From Microbacter sp. GSS18 (GTDB lineage Bacteria; Actinomycetota; Actinomycetes; Actinomycetales; Microbacteriaceae), in assembly GCA_029319145.1 (NCBI GenBank), contig CP119753.1, positions 2,666,001-2,730,000 on the forward strand: 64,000 nt of DNA. The letters run 5' to 3'. Of the stretch, positions 52,789-62,554 are shown piece by piece. The notes under the pieces were generated by a model. It was given only the letters and a program-made list of their open reading frames with translations, ran no database searches and had not been told where the DNA came from. The position numbers and the translations under genes were made by a program. Each line of letters opens with the position of its first letter. The stretch's first letter is position 1.

Positions 52789-53130
52789 TCAACGCGGGAA
52801 CCACGGCGACAGCGCGAACTCCGCGATGAGGAACACCACGAACAGCCCGCACAGCACGTACGCCGCGAGCACCAGGATCGACCGGTCGGTCCGCGCGAAG
52901 AACGCCACGAGACCGGTGATCGTCGCGGCGAGCGCACTCAGCATCGCCGCGAGCATCGGCAGCGCCACGACGGGCCGGGCCAGGATGTCGCCCCAGATGG
53001 TGTCTGCGGCCGGCCCCTCCGCCAGAGTCGCGGTGAACGCCCCGACGGCCAGCAGCACGGGAACGGCGACGCCGAGCCCGACGGACCAGCCGCCGATCGG
53101 CGTCCGGGGGACGATCGTCCAGGAGCGCAT
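52789..53130 (-). CDS. hypothetical four-helix membrane protein
   Basis: This 113-residue protein has four hydrophobic segments (about 17-38, 52-70, 72-82 and 88-108). It ends in ALSPWFPR. I do not recognise a family. It lies alone on the minus strand between glyS and the FG-GAP protein. Confidence 0.65.
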   Translation of the reverse strand: MRSWTIVPRTPIGGWSVGLGVAVPVLLAVGAFTATLAEGPAADTIWGDILARPVVALPMLAAMLSALAATITGLVAFFARTDRSILVLAAYVLCGLFVVFLIAEFALSPWFPR

Positions 53131-53258
53131 GTCCGACCCCCTTTCGTCGGCGCCGACGGGGTGGCCGGCGTCACCTTCACGGTAGGCGCTGCCTCGGCGC
53201 CGGCATCAGTGCCGAACGGCCCGCGACGTGAACGGGGACGATCCCGACGACGCCTGGA

Positions 53259-55721
53259 TCAGGGGCTGCTCGACGCCTCAGGGCCCGGCGGGCACGCGAT
53301 CAGCGTGTTCCGCCCGGTGAAGCATGCGATCTTCCAGCCGTCGAGGCTCCGGAACACCGATTCCTTCGGCACATGCAGGTTGCAGGTGGCGGGGTCCCAC
53401 GCGGCCCGGCACCCCGCGTCGGTCCGTTCGAACAGCTGATCCCGGATCTTCTTCCCGACGTCGAAATGGAAGATGTCCTTGTGGACGAGGCTCCAGCCTC
53501 CGCGGGTGTCCCAGTACATCCTGCTGTCGGACCACGCGCCCACCTCCCACATGTGCGGGGTCAGCAGCTGCCACACCCACACGGAGTACTGTCTGAGCGC
53601 CGCGGCGAGCGCGGTCCCGTCGGCGGGCGTGGGCTCCCACACGGCCGAGTCGACCAGCTCTGCGACGGCGCGAAGGAGGCCGAGGTCCGTGACCGCCGCC
53701 CGCTTGGCCGCCTGGACACCGTCGAGCGCGTCCTGGAACGCCTGCTCGAGCAGCCCGTCGACGTCCAGGTATGCCTTCTCGAACGAGTTGAGCTCTGCGG
53801 TCGTGGCGAACGCCACCCCCGCCGAGATCAGCGAGGCGATCGCCGCGCCCATGCCGTTGCCCTGCGGGCCCAGGGTCGAGGCGAGCGCGTGGATCATGCC
53901 GCCGAACGCGTCGAACACCGACCCCTCGAGCTTGGTCGAGCGGTTCTTGTCGTACGACAGAAGCTCGCGCGTCGGGTCCATCGACCGGCCCTCGTAGAGC
54001 GTGTGGACGTTCGCGCCGACGGTGGCGTACCAGCCGGCGACCTGCTTCACCGCCTCGACTTCGTCGATGAGCTCGCTCGTCACGGCCGTGAACGGCGCAG
54101 TCGGCATCCCCGGCGGCGGCGTCATCGCGGCGATGGCGGACTTCCAGCTGTCGAGCTGGGTGCTGTCTGCCGTGGGATAGAGGGCGCGCAGGTCGAAGTC
54201 CGGGTTCAGACTCCCGCCCAGCGTCGTGTTCACGTAGTCGTAGGCGTTGTGGTAAGCCCCCGCACTGGGCTGATCCCAGTCCGCGAAGACCGCGGTCGGC
54301 GAGACCCACGTACGGGCCTGCGGATCCCACCGATACGTCTGCACTCCGGTGGGCCCGCGCCCCAGCAGCTCTGCACGCGGCTCGGTGAGCTTCCCCGACT
54401 TCTGCAGCGGCGTGAAGCCGTCGATATTCGCCGTCTGGATGCTGGGGTACGCCAGCGCGCGGCTCCAGCCGAGGTCGTCGGCGAACGGGCCGGCATCCGC
54501 CCACGGCTGCCACTTCTGCCCCGAGTTCGTCAGTGCCCAGACGTGCATGCCGTGGACGCCCCGTCCCAGGATCTCGGCCTGACCGTCGCCGTCGATGTCG
54601 GCTGCCCGGATGGTCGCGTAGTAGGCGGCGCTGCTCGCCCAGTGATCCGGGTCGGTGTCGCCGAAGTCGCCGGTCAGTGCGCGCAGGGGCTCCCACCCCG
54701 ACGGCGCGTCGGTGCCGTAGGCCACGATCCCGTGCTTGTCGCGCCCGAACACCTCCGCCCGGCCGTCGCCGTCCAGATCGGCGGTCTGGATCGTCTCGTA
54801 CGACGACGGCAGATCCCACGGGTCGGCATCGATGAACTGCGCGAGCGAGGGCTCCTGCGGCCAACTGCTCCCGTCCGCGGCGAGCCCGTAGACGACCACG
54901 CCCGTCTTCGAGCGGCACAGGATCTCGTCCCGGCCGTCGCCGTCGACATCGGCCGTCTGGAACGTCGAGGAGTACGGGATCGGCTTGAACCCGTTGTCGT
55001 CCGACAGCGCGCGGAGGAGCGTCAGCGGCACCCACGTCTCCGTCGCGGCGTAGAAGTCCCACGCCTCGACACCATCGCGTCCGCGGCCGAGGACCTCGGC
55101 GTCCCCATCGCCGTCGAGATCCGCGGTCTCGATCGTCGTGAAGTACCGTGCCTCGTCCCAGAACGCCCCGGTGAAGGCCGCCGGAGCGCCCTCCTTCGCC
55201 CAGGCGTTCCTGGACGTGTCGAGGCTCCACACCTCGAACCCCTTCGGGCCCCGACTGAGCGCCTCGGCCCGTCCGTCGCCGTCGACATCGGCGATGCGGA
55301 TCGTGGCGTAGTACTGCTCGGCCTCCCAGCCGTCGGCGTCCGAGAACGGCCATGGCCCCGGTCCGGCTGGGATGGGAAGCCATTGCCCCAGGTCGCCGTC
55401 GAAGCTGTTCGCCTCGAGTCCGTACGGACCTCGGCCCGCGAGGTCTGCGAGACCGTCCCCGTCGAGGTCGCCGGTGTGGATCGTGGTCCCGTACTCGGGT
55501 GCGCCCCACTGCGTATCGGACCACGCCGGCAGCGCGAGCCCCGGTGTCGCGAAGGCGGCCTCGGCGCCCGCCGCCGCGACGCGGGCCGGAGCCGGGGGCG
55601 TCACGGCCGCAGCGGGGGAGGGAGCAGCGAGCGCGGCAGACGGAGCGGCCACCGTCATCGAGACGATCAGGCCCGCGGATGCGATGGCGGCGGCGCTCGC
55701 GCGAACTCGCAATCGGGTCAT
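53259..55721 (-). CDS. secreted FG-GAP/VCBS-repeat protein
   Basis: This 820-residue protein has a signal peptide (about 1-32, ending AALAAPS) and an Ala/Pro-rich stretch. It then has about six FG-GAP/VCBS repeats (about 65-440), each with a calcium loop DxDGDG(x)A(D/E) such as TADLDGDGRAEVFGR. These form a beta-propeller. The C-terminal ~350 residues are helical and Trp-rich, without a known domain, and end with several Cys (GCRAAWDPATCNLHVP, IACFTG, IACPPG). The start is the ATG at 55721; upstream residues are Arg-rich. No anchor is seen, so it is released or bound to the wall. Confidence 0.88.
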   Translation of the reverse strand: MTRLRVRASAAAIASAGLIVSMTVAAPSAALAAPSPAAAVTPPAPARVAAAGAEAAFATPGLALPAWSDTQWGAPEYGTTIHTGDLDGDGLADLAGRGPYGLEANSFDGDLGQWLPIPAGPGPWPFSDADGWEAEQYYATIRIADVDGDGRAEALSRGPKGFEVWSLDTSRNAWAKEGAPAAFTGAFWDEARYFTTIETADLDGDGDAEVLGRGRDGVEAWDFYAATETWVPLTLLRALSDDNGFKPIPYSSTFQTADVDGDGRDEILCRSKTGVVVYGLAADGSSWPQEPSLAQFIDADPWDLPSSYETIQTADLDGDGRAEVFGRDKHGIVAYGTDAPSGWEPLRALTGDFGDTDPDHWASSAAYYATIRAADIDGDGQAEILGRGVHGMHVWALTNSGQKWQPWADAGPFADDLGWSRALAYPSIQTANIDGFTPLQKSGKLTEPRAELLGRGPTGVQTYRWDPQARTWVSPTAVFADWDQPSAGAYHNAYDYVNTTLGGSLNPDFDLRALYPTADSTQLDSWKSAIAAMTPPPGMPTAPFTAVTSELIDEVEAVKQVAGWYATVGANVHTLYEGRSMDPTRELLSYDKNRSTKLEGSVFDAFGGMIHALASTLGPQGNGMGAAIASLISAGVAFATTAELNSFEKAYLDVDGLLEQAFQDALDGVQAAKRAAVTDLGLLRAVAELVDSAVWEPTPADGTALAAALRQYSVWVWQLLTPHMWEVGAWSDSRMYWDTRGGWSLVHKDIFHFDVGKKIRDQLFERTDAGCRAAWDPATCNLHVPKESVFRSLDGWKIACFTGRNTLIACPPGPEASSSP

Positions 55722-55848
55722 TCCGGAACCCCCATCGACGTCGATGCGCCCCTCCCGGGCGACGCTCACGCTAGACCCACGACGCCCGCTCGGCAAGGCC
55801 CCGGACCGCGCGGCATCGCCGCCGGCCGCCGGGACGTGTCCGGCGGGG

Positions 55849-56874
55849 TCAGGACCGGGGCGGATGCTGCTCGTCGCCGGCCGCGTCGAATGCGCGCTGC
55901 CAGTCCTGCAGCTCCTTGCGCCCGCCCATGAGGCCGTCGAGCGAGACCTGGAAGTGCAGGGCGCGGCGCGCATTGACCTGCTTGATGTTCTCGATCACCT
56001 CGTGCGAGACGGCGTCGAGAGCGCTCTGCACCTCGCGCACGCGCTCGGTGGGGTCGTCCCACAGATTCGGATGCGTGAGGATGTCGAGGAGGTACTCGCG
56101 CTCGAGAGCCGCGTTGAGCTTGCGCAGCTTGTCGCCGTACTCGACGGCCGCGATGCCGGTCTGTGAGCCGTCACGACCGCGGGCGAGCCGCAGGAAGAGC
56201 TCCTCGACATTCGTCGACAGCGCCGCGATCTTCTGACTCGTCTGGAGCGCCGTCGGATTGCCCGCCGCACCGACGGCCGCGTACGCGCCCGTCAGCTCGC
56301 GCAGCGCCGTGACGCGGGGACGGATCTCAGCGGGGATGCCTCGAGCAGCACGGGCGCGGCGGCGCGAGCGGCGCACCGCGATGAGCGTGCCGATGCCGGC
56401 GACGACGACGGCGACCGCGACGACGATGCCGATCAGCAGGCCCGCGTCGAAGCCCCCGCCGACGTCGGGGCCCGTGCCGCTGACGGCCACCACCTCGTCG
56501 ACCGTGGTCACGAGCGCTCCCTGGAGCGAGTCGGCGGAGGCCTCGGCCTCGTTCGCGATGCGGGGCGCCTCGCCCTGGGCGAGCACGTACGAACCCGCCG
56601 ACAGATCGTCGCCGACGGCGATGATGATCGTGTCGTACGAGGTCTGGTCGGCCAGCTGCTGGAGGATCTCGCTGTTCGAGGCTTCGAGGGCGGCGTTGTC
56701 CGAGAAGACCGCGACGCCGATCGACGCGTCGCCGACGTGCTGCTCGAGCAGCGCCTGCAGTTCGGAGCTCGAAGCCACCTCACTCGATACGTAGACGTTC
56801 GAACCCTGGAGTGCCTCCGCGGCGTCGTCGACATACCCTCCGGCGGAGGCCGCTGCGGCGTTCACCTGGTTCAT
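55849..56874 (-). CDS. membrane-anchored protein of unknown function
   Basis: This 341-residue protein has an N-terminal soluble domain (~1-135) with regular strands (GVAVFSDNAAL, DTIIIAVGDDL), a Gly-rich linker, one membrane helix (about 145-168) and a basic stretch (RRSRRRARAARG). A long helical domain (180-340) follows. It resembles the group of actinobacterial proteins with a TPM-like outer domain, but that is weak. GAGGGGAG precedes the ATG. It lies 12 bp after the VWA lipoprotein gene, so the two are probably coupled. Confidence 0.7.
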   Translation of the reverse strand: MNQVNAAAASAGGYVDDAAEALQGSNVYVSSEVASSSELQALLEQHVGDASIGVAVFSDNAALEASNSEILQQLADQTSYDTIIIAVGDDLSAGSYVLAQGEAPRIANEAEASADSLQGALVTTVDEVVAVSGTGPDVGGGFDAGLLIGIVVAVAVVVAGIGTLIAVRRSRRRARAARGIPAEIRPRVTALRELTGAYAAVGAAGNPTALQTSQKIAALSTNVEELFLRLARGRDGSQTGIAAVEYGDKLRKLNAALEREYLLDILTHPNLWDDPTERVREVQSALDAVSHEVIENIKQVNARRALHFQVSLDGLMGGRKELQDWQRAFDAAGDEQHPPRS

Positions 56875-56886
56875 CGGCTCCCCTCG

Positions 56887-58737
56887 TCAGAAGTTGTTGA
56901 TGACCGAGGCGAACACGAGGTCGATCTTGGCGGCGTCGGATGCGTCGAACCACTGCCCGCCGGTCGCGTCGGCGATGCGTGCGAGCGCGCCCGTGTCGGC
57001 ACCCTCGCCGTAGGCGATCGGGAAGATGCGCACCGGGGCCTGGTCGCCGCCCTCGCGTGATGTCGCGCCGATCTTGGCGATCAAGGAGTCCAGCGACATG
57101 CGCGAGTCGGTGTCCTGCCCGTCCGAGAGCACGACGATCGCGTTGATGCGACCGGGCTCGGCGCGCGCCGTCATCTCGTCGTACGCCGCGGCGATCGCGT
57201 CGTACAGCGGCGTCCCCTCGCGCTGGGCGTAGCGCAGATCGTCCAGCGACGTCTGCAGCCGCTCGAGATCGCTCCCCAGCGGCGCGATGGGTCGCAGGAT
57301 GCCGATGCCCGGGCCGGCCGCCGACGACAGCCCCGTGGTGAAGACCCACACGCCGACCTCGTCGGTGCGGCGGAAGTGCGCGAGCGTGGTCTGCGCGCCC
57401 TCGATCGCGCCGTCGAGCTTGGACCGGCCGTCGCCGATCCCCTCGTCCATCGATCCCGAGATGTCGATCAGCTCGAGCACCGACGAGGGCTTGCGGATCT
57501 CGGTCCACTGGTCGATCGCGGCCGACACGACGGCGACCTCGGGCTTGGGGAGGGTCGTGACCGGCTGGTCCGCGATGATGCCGTTCTCCACCGTGAACAG
57601 CTCGCCGAGAGAGACCCCGTCGGCGAGCGGCCGGAAGCCGAACTCGGGCAGGATGCGCTGGGCGGCGTCGGTCTGCAGGAACCGCGCGAACGCCTCGCCG
57701 GCGGTGCGCTGCTCATCGGTCACCCAGGAGGCGCCGAGCACCGTGATCGGGTTGTCCGACCACATCGAGCCGCCGTCCGGGTACACCGCGACGAGCTTCT
57801 CGCGCGGCGGCGTGAGCGTCTCGCCCGGCTGCACCGTGTGCGAATCGGGATTGCCGAGGTTGTAGTTGATGAGCGACGTCTCTTCCAGCGCCACGGCCGA
57901 GACGTAGCCCGAACCGGACGTGCCGGTCTGCGCCTCGTCGTACAGGCGCGTGAGCACCTTGCCCGTCGTGTCGCCGTAGTGGATGACGCACTCCTCGAAG
58001 ATGCGCGAGAAGTCCGCGGCATCCGCCACATCGGCTGCCGTGAGATCGGCGGTCTTGCCCGCGGCCTCGTAGGACTGCATGAGGATCGTCGACAGTCCGG
58101 TCGTCGAGGTGTTGGGGTTCGTCTTCGAGATCTTGAACGAGCCCCACAGCGGCTTGCCGACGCTCGCCCAGCCGTCCGGATCCGTGCACAGGTCCGCGAA
58201 GTCGGTGATGCCGATCTCGGCGTCCGGCCATCCGAGGGCGCGGGCCATCGTCTCGGGCATCCCGAAGATGATCGGCGTGTGCGTGAACGACTCCGGCTCC
58301 CCGACGAGGGAAGGGGATGCCGCGGCGGCGACGCGGTCGGTCCACACCGTCGACGCGGGCGACCACATCGTCGGCCACCGGCGCACATCGTCGTCGGGCC
58401 AGTCCTCGCCCGACGAGAGGAACCGCGCGCCGTTGCCCGACGAGACGTCGATCGGGCGCACCGTCGCGCACGTGTCGAGGGCCTCGGCCTCGGGCGACTC
58501 CTTGAACGCGTCGGCGAGGGCGTCGAGCATGTTGACCTTCTCGGACGACGTCGCCACCACCACGCTCGTGCAGCCGTCGTCGGCGAAGTCGCCGCCGCCG
58601 TCGGAGCCCCCGTCGTCGAACGAGATCGGGAAGCAGCCCGCCAGAAGCACGAGCGCGGCGGCGAGCGCGGTCGCCGTCAGTGCGCGGCGGCGCGTCGGGC
58701 GGCGCGGAGCGTCATTGCGGAGCGGGTCCCCAGGCAT
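56887..58737 (-). CDS. solute-binding/VWA two-domain lipoprotein
   Basis: This 616-residue protein has a basic N-terminus, a signal with lipobox VLLAGC (Cys ~36) and an acidic linker. A periplasmic-binding-like domain (about 50-400) follows, with TEAEALDTC-like strands and GASWVTDEQRTAGEAFARFL. The C-terminal VWA domain (about 415-616) has the MIDAS motif DISGSM (~425), a Thr in RRTDEVGVW and AIVVLSDGQDTDS. It should bind a metal-dependent ligand outside the cell. The cognate is unknown. Confidence 0.85.
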   Translation of the reverse strand: MPGDPLRNDAPRRPTRRRALTATALAAALVLLAGCFPISFDDGGSDGGGDFADDGCTSVVVATSSEKVNMLDALADAFKESPEAEALDTCATVRPIDVSSGNGARFLSSGEDWPDDDVRRWPTMWSPASTVWTDRVAAAASPSLVGEPESFTHTPIIFGMPETMARALGWPDAEIGITDFADLCTDPDGWASVGKPLWGSFKISKTNPNTSTTGLSTILMQSYEAAGKTADLTAADVADAADFSRIFEECVIHYGDTTGKVLTRLYDEAQTGTSGSGYVSAVALEETSLINYNLGNPDSHTVQPGETLTPPREKLVAVYPDGGSMWSDNPITVLGASWVTDEQRTAGEAFARFLQTDAAQRILPEFGFRPLADGVSLGELFTVENGIIADQPVTTLPKPEVAVVSAAIDQWTEIRKPSSVLELIDISGSMDEGIGDGRSKLDGAIEGAQTTLAHFRRTDEVGVWVFTTGLSSAAGPGIGILRPIAPLGSDLERLQTSLDDLRYAQREGTPLYDAIAAAYDEMTARAEPGRINAIVVLSDGQDTDSRMSLDSLIAKIGATSREGGDQAPVRIFPIAYGEGADTGALARIADATGGQWFDASDAAKIDLVFASVINNF

Positions 58738-58783
58738 GGCCCCAGCCTACGTCCGGCGCGGTCGCCGCACGCGACCGTGTGCA

Positions 58784-59377
58784 TCATTCCGGCCGTGCTG
58801 TTGCGGCCCCGAGGACGGCATCGAGCAGGCGCTCCACTTCGTCGGAGACGTTGCCCGGTGGTGTGCGCAGCAGGACACGGAGCACGAACGCGCCGGCGAT
58901 CGCCTCCGCGATCGTCTGCGTCGGCGAGCCCGGAGGCAGGTCTCCGTCCACCACCCCCTGGTCGAGCCGGCGTCGGAGCAGTCCGTCGGCGCTCAGCGCC
59001 TGCCGCACGCGATCGGCGATCGCGGGATTGTCGGTCGCCGCGGCGATCAGCGAGCGCAGCAGCGAGGCGTGGGCCGCATCGTCGGCGAAGGCGAACTGCG
59101 CCGTCAGGGCGCGGCGCAGGTCGTCGCGCAGGTCCGCGGTCGAGCTGACCGTCAGGTGGCCGGCCAGCAGATAGCCCTCGACCATGCATTCGGCGACCAG
59201 CTCGCTCTTGTCGGACCACCAGCGGTAGATCGTCTGCTTTCCGACGTGCGCGTCGGCGGCGATGCCCTCGACGGTCATGTGCGCGAACCCGCGCTCGACC
59301 ACCTGGCGCGCCGTCGCCTCGAGGATCGCGATGCGCGCCGCCTCGCTGCGCGGGGCCCCACCACGTCGAACGGTCAT
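58784..59377 (-). CDS. TetR-family regulator
   Basis: This 197-residue protein has the TetR helix-turn-helix (about 15-60: AILEATARQVVERGFAHMTVEGIAADAHVGKQTIYRWW). The C-terminal part matches the TetR_C 33-like ligand domain. It is divergent from the MMPL exporter gene, so it probably represses that gene and itself. Its ligand is a likely export substrate. Confidence 0.93.
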   Translation of the reverse strand: MTVRRGGAPRSEAARIAILEATARQVVERGFAHMTVEGIAADAHVGKQTIYRWWSDKSELVAECMVEGYLLAGHLTVSSTADLRDDLRRALTAQFAFADDAAHASLLRSLIAAATDNPAIADRVRQALSADGLLRRRLDQGVVDGDLPPGSPTQTIAEAIAGAFVLRVLLRTPPGNVSDEVERLLDAVLGAATARPE

Positions 59378-59387
59378 GGATTCATCC

Positions 59388-59414
59388 TACGTTCAGAAAG
59401 CGAGACGCAACGTA
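59388..59414. promoter_or_regulatory. candidate TetR operator
   Basis: TACGTT and AACGTA (6-bp arms) flank 15 bp in the 103-bp gap between the TetR gene and the MMPL gene. ATCGTATGCTTA follows and could carry a -10. TetR operators often have longer arms, so this is only a candidate. Confidence 0.35.
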
Positions 59415-59480
59415 TCGTATGCTTACCCCGCCGCCGCCGACGTCGGCCCCTCCCCCGCGATCCCCGAAGGACACGTCACC

Positions 59481-62072
59481 ATGGCAGAACTGCTCTACAG
59501 ACTCGGCAAGGCCTCGGCCAGACGCGCCTGGGTGGTGATCGCGTCGTGGATCGCCGTGCTCGCGATGGCCGGGGGCGCCTTCGCCATCGGGTTCGGCTCG
59601 CTCGCGACGAGCTTCGACGTCCCCGGCACCGCATCCGGCGAGGTCGTCGACGAACTGGCCGAGAAGCTCCCCGAGTACTCCGGCGCGAGCGGTCAGGTCA
59701 TCTTCCACACCGAGGACGGCGAGCCGTTCACCGCCGACCAGCAGGCCGCGATCGCCGGGCTCGCGGACGGCGCGGAGGACCTCCCCGACGTCGCCGAGAT
59801 CGCCGAGCCGTTCGCCTCTCAGCAGGAGCTCGAAGACAGCCGCCAGGACATCGTCGACGGCCGGACCGAGGTCGCGGACGGCGAGCAGCAGATCGCCGAC
59901 GGGCGCGAGCAGATCGACGAAGCGCTCGCACAGCTGGACAGCGGGCAGGAGCAGCTCGACGCCGGGCAGGAGCAGCTCGACGCCGCCCGCGCCCAGGCCG
60001 AGGAGTTCGGCGCTCCCGCCGCCCAGATCGCGGCCCTCGATGCCCAGCAGGCGCAGCTGGACGCCCAGCAGCAGCAGATCGACGACGCCCGAGCCGAGAT
60101 CGCCGCGAACCTGCAGGACCTCGACGACGGCGCGGCGGAGCTCGCCGACGCCGCCGTGCAGCTCGACCGGGGCGAGGCGCTGCTGGCGCTCGCCGACGGC
60201 ATCCGCCTCGTGTCCGAGGACGGCTCGACCGCGATCCTCAACGTCGCATTCGACGTGCCGCTGCTCGAGCTCGACCCCGCCTCGAAGGAGGCGGTCATCG
60301 CCTACTTCGAGGACAACCCCGTCGACGGCGTCGAGATCGCCTTCTCGACGACCATCTCCCAGACGACGCCGAACCTCATCGGCCCCGGCGAGATCGCCGG
60401 TGTCGTGCTCGCCGGCATCGTGCTCCTGGTGATGCTTGGCAGCATCATCGCGGCATCGCTGCCGATCGTCACGGCGCTCGTGGGCGTGGGCATCGCCGTG
60501 CTCGCGTCGCTGTCACTGTCGGGCGTCGTCGACATGTCGTCGGTCACGCCGGTCCTGGGCGTCATGCTCGGACTCGCGGTCGGGATCGACTACTCGCTGT
60601 TCATCGTCAACCGGCACCGGCGGCAGCTCCTCGAGGGCGCGGACGTCCAGGAGTCGATCGGCCTCGCCAACGGCACCGCCGGCAACGCGGTGGCCTTCGC
60701 CGGCTCCACCGTGATCATCGCGCTGCTGGCACTGAACGTCGTCGGCATCCCGTTCCTGGGCCTCATGGGGACCGTCGGCGCGTTCGCCGTGCTCGTCGCG
60801 GTGTTCATCGCGGTGACGCTGACGCCCGCCCTTCTGGGGCTCCTCGGCACGTGCCTGCTCGGCAAGCGCGACCGCGCGCGCATGGGCACGCTGCACCACG
60901 AGGACACCGGCGCCAAGCCCATGCCCACGTGGCGCGCCGTCATCACCGCCGTCGGCGCCGTCGTCGCACTGCTGGTCATCGCGATCCCCGCCCTGTCGAT
61001 GCGCGTGGGGCTTCCCGACGGCGCCAGCGAGCCCGAGGGCTCGTACGCGTACGAAGCGCACATGATCACCGAGGATGCGTTCGGCGCCGGTGCGAACGGA
61101 CCCTTCCTGGTCACCGCGACCCTTCCGGGCGATCTCGACGAGGACGAGCAGCTCGCCGCCCAGCTCGACATCGCCACGACGATCGCCGAGCAGGACTCCG
61201 TGTTCGCGATCGCGCCGGTCGCGATCTCGGACGACGGCAGCCTCGCCGTCTTCCAGGTGATCCCCGACGAGGGCCCGAACTCCGTGTCGACCGATCAGCT
61301 CGTGCGCGACCTGCGCGCCCTGCCTCCGGTCGACGGCGAGTACGCGCTCGGCGTCGCGGGACAGGCGGCGATCAACATCGACATCTCCGAGAACCTCGCC
61401 GATGTGCTGCCGCTGTACATCTCGGTGGTCGTGGGACTGTCGCTGCTGATCATGATCGTCGTGTTCCGCTCGCTGCTGGTCCCGATCATCGCCACGGGCG
61501 GCTTCATCCTGTCGCTGCTGGCGACCTACGGGGCGACCGTCGCGGTCTTCCAGTGGGGCTGGGGCGCCGAGATCATCGGCCTGCACTCGACCGGTCCGAT
61601 CCTGAGCTTCCTGCCGGTGATCCTCGTGGGCATCCTGTTCGGGCTGGCGATGGACTACCAGCTGTTCCTGTCGTCGGGCATGCGCGAGGCGTACGTGCAC
61701 GGGTCGCCGGCGAGGCTCGCGGTGATGAAGGGCGTGCGTGCCGGCCGTGCGGTCGTGACGGCGGCGGGGCTGATCATGGTGGCGGTCTTCGGCGGGTTCA
61801 TCTTCGCCGAGTCGACCATGATCCGCTCGATCGGGTTCGGGCTGGCGTTCGGCGTCCTCGTCGACGCGTTCGTGGTGCGGATGCTGCTGATGCCCGCCCT
61901 GATGCACCTGCTCGGCCGGTCGGCCTGGTGGCTGCCGAGGTGGCTGGACCGCATCATCCCGAACGTCGATGTCGAGGGCGCGCAGCTCGAGCGCGCACAC
62001 CACGCCCCATGGGTCGACGAGAGCGAGGACGAGCTCGACGAGCACCGGCCCTCGACGCCCACCCCGGCGTGA
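59481..62072 (+). CDS. MMPL-family exporter
   Basis: This 863-residue RND-type membrane protein has two halves of about six membrane segments each. A first outer loop (about 40-290) holds a long coiled coil with GQEQLDAGQEQLDA-type repeats (about 110-240). VGIDYSLFIVNRHR and GLAMDYQLFLSSGMRE are the two proton-relay motifs of the family (Asp in GxDYxLF). It probably exports lipids or lipophilic compounds. AAGGA precedes the ATG. TetR is divergent. Confidence 0.93.
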   Translation: MAELLYRLGKASARRAWVVIASWIAVLAMAGGAFAIGFGSLATSFDVPGTASGEVVDELAEKLPEYSGASGQVIFHTEDGEPFTADQQAAIAGLADGAEDLPDVAEIAEPFASQQELEDSRQDIVDGRTEVADGEQQIADGREQIDEALAQLDSGQEQLDAGQEQLDAARAQAEEFGAPAAQIAALDAQQAQLDAQQQQIDDARAEIAANLQDLDDGAAELADAAVQLDRGEALLALADGIRLVSEDGSTAILNVAFDVPLLELDPASKEAVIAYFEDNPVDGVEIAFSTTISQTTPNLIGPGEIAGVVLAGIVLLVMLGSIIAASLPIVTALVGVGIAVLASLSLSGVVDMSSVTPVLGVMLGLAVGIDYSLFIVNRHRRQLLEGADVQESIGLANGTAGNAVAFAGSTVIIALLALNVVGIPFLGLMGTVGAFAVLVAVFIAVTLTPALLGLLGTCLLGKRDRARMGTLHHEDTGAKPMPTWRAVITAVGAVVALLVIAIPALSMRVGLPDGASEPEGSYAYEAHMITEDAFGAGANGPFLVTATLPGDLDEDEQLAAQLDIATTIAEQDSVFAIAPVAISDDGSLAVFQVIPDEGPNSVSTDQLVRDLRALPPVDGEYALGVAGQAAINIDISENLADVLPLYISVVVGLSLLIMIVVFRSLLVPIIATGGFILSLLATYGATVAVFQWGWGAEIIGLHSTGPILSFLPVILVGILFGLAMDYQLFLSSGMREAYVHGSPARLAVMKGVRAGRAVVTAAGLIMVAVFGGFIFAESTMIRSIGFGLAFGVLVDAFVVRMLLMPALMHLLGRSAWWLPRWLDRIIPNVDVEGAQLERAHHAPWVDESEDELDEHRPSTPTPA

Positions 62073-62076
62073 CACA

Positions 62077-62112
62077 CGACTGCGCCCCGCCCTTCGAGGC
62101 GGGGCGCAGTCG
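62077..62112. terminator. bidirectional hairpin between the MMPL and DUF4870 genes
   Basis: A perfect 15-bp stem (CGACTGCGCCCCGCC and its complement) encloses CTTCGA. It starts 4 bp after the MMPL stop codon and ends 6 bp before the opposing gene's stop. TTC follows on the plus strand, but there is no long T-run. Confidence 0.88.
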
Positions 62113-62118
62113 TTCAGC

Positions 62119-62493
62119 TCAGGAGACGAATCGGATCGTCATCGGGTACTGGTACCACTGGCCCTGGTGCGCCTTGACCGCGGCGATGATCGAGAACACC
62201 AGGGCGAGGATGCCCGCGGCCATGAGGACGAAGAAGCCGATGATCACGAACGCCAGGATGTAGCCGGCGACGTACACGATCAGCAGCGTCAGCTGGAAGT
62301 TCAGCGCGGTGGCCGTGTGCGCGCGGACGAACGGACCGCGATCCTTGAGCACCAGATAGCCGATGAGCGGCGCGAGGAAGCCGAAGAAGAGACCCCCCAG
62401 GTGGATGAGGGTCGCCCACAGCTTCTCGTCGGCCGGGCTCATGCTCGGCGTCGGCGGCGGTCCGTAGGGCGGATACGGCGGGTACGAGGTCAC
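62119..62493 (-). CDS. DUF4870-domain membrane protein
   Basis: This 124-residue protein has a Pro/Tyr-rich N-terminus (SYPPYPPYGPPPT), then DEKLWATLIHLGGLFFGFLAPLIGYLVLKDRGPFVRAHTATALNFQLT, which is the DUF4870 (Tic20-like) core. It has three or four membrane segments. The GTG start was chosen; the frame upstream overlaps the HAD gene in another frame. Function unknown. Confidence 0.88.
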   Translation of the reverse strand: MTSYPPYPPYGPPPTPSMSPADEKLWATLIHLGGLFFGFLAPLIGYLVLKDRGPFVRAHTATALNFQLTLLIVYVAGYILAFVIIGFFVLMAAGILALVFSIIAAVKAHQGQWYQYPMTIRFVS

Positions 62494-62554
62494 GACGCCC
62501 AGCGTACGGGCTTCGCGACGCGCGGTCGGCGGCGAACGCGCAGCGCGCGACCGC

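Noticed and set aside
58079..62263. A very long open frame on the + strand (~1394 codons)
   Set aside because: It runs antisense to the VWA lipoprotein and TetR genes, then out of frame with the MMPL gene. Its composition is Arg/Pro-rich without any domain. It is a shadow caused by high GC.
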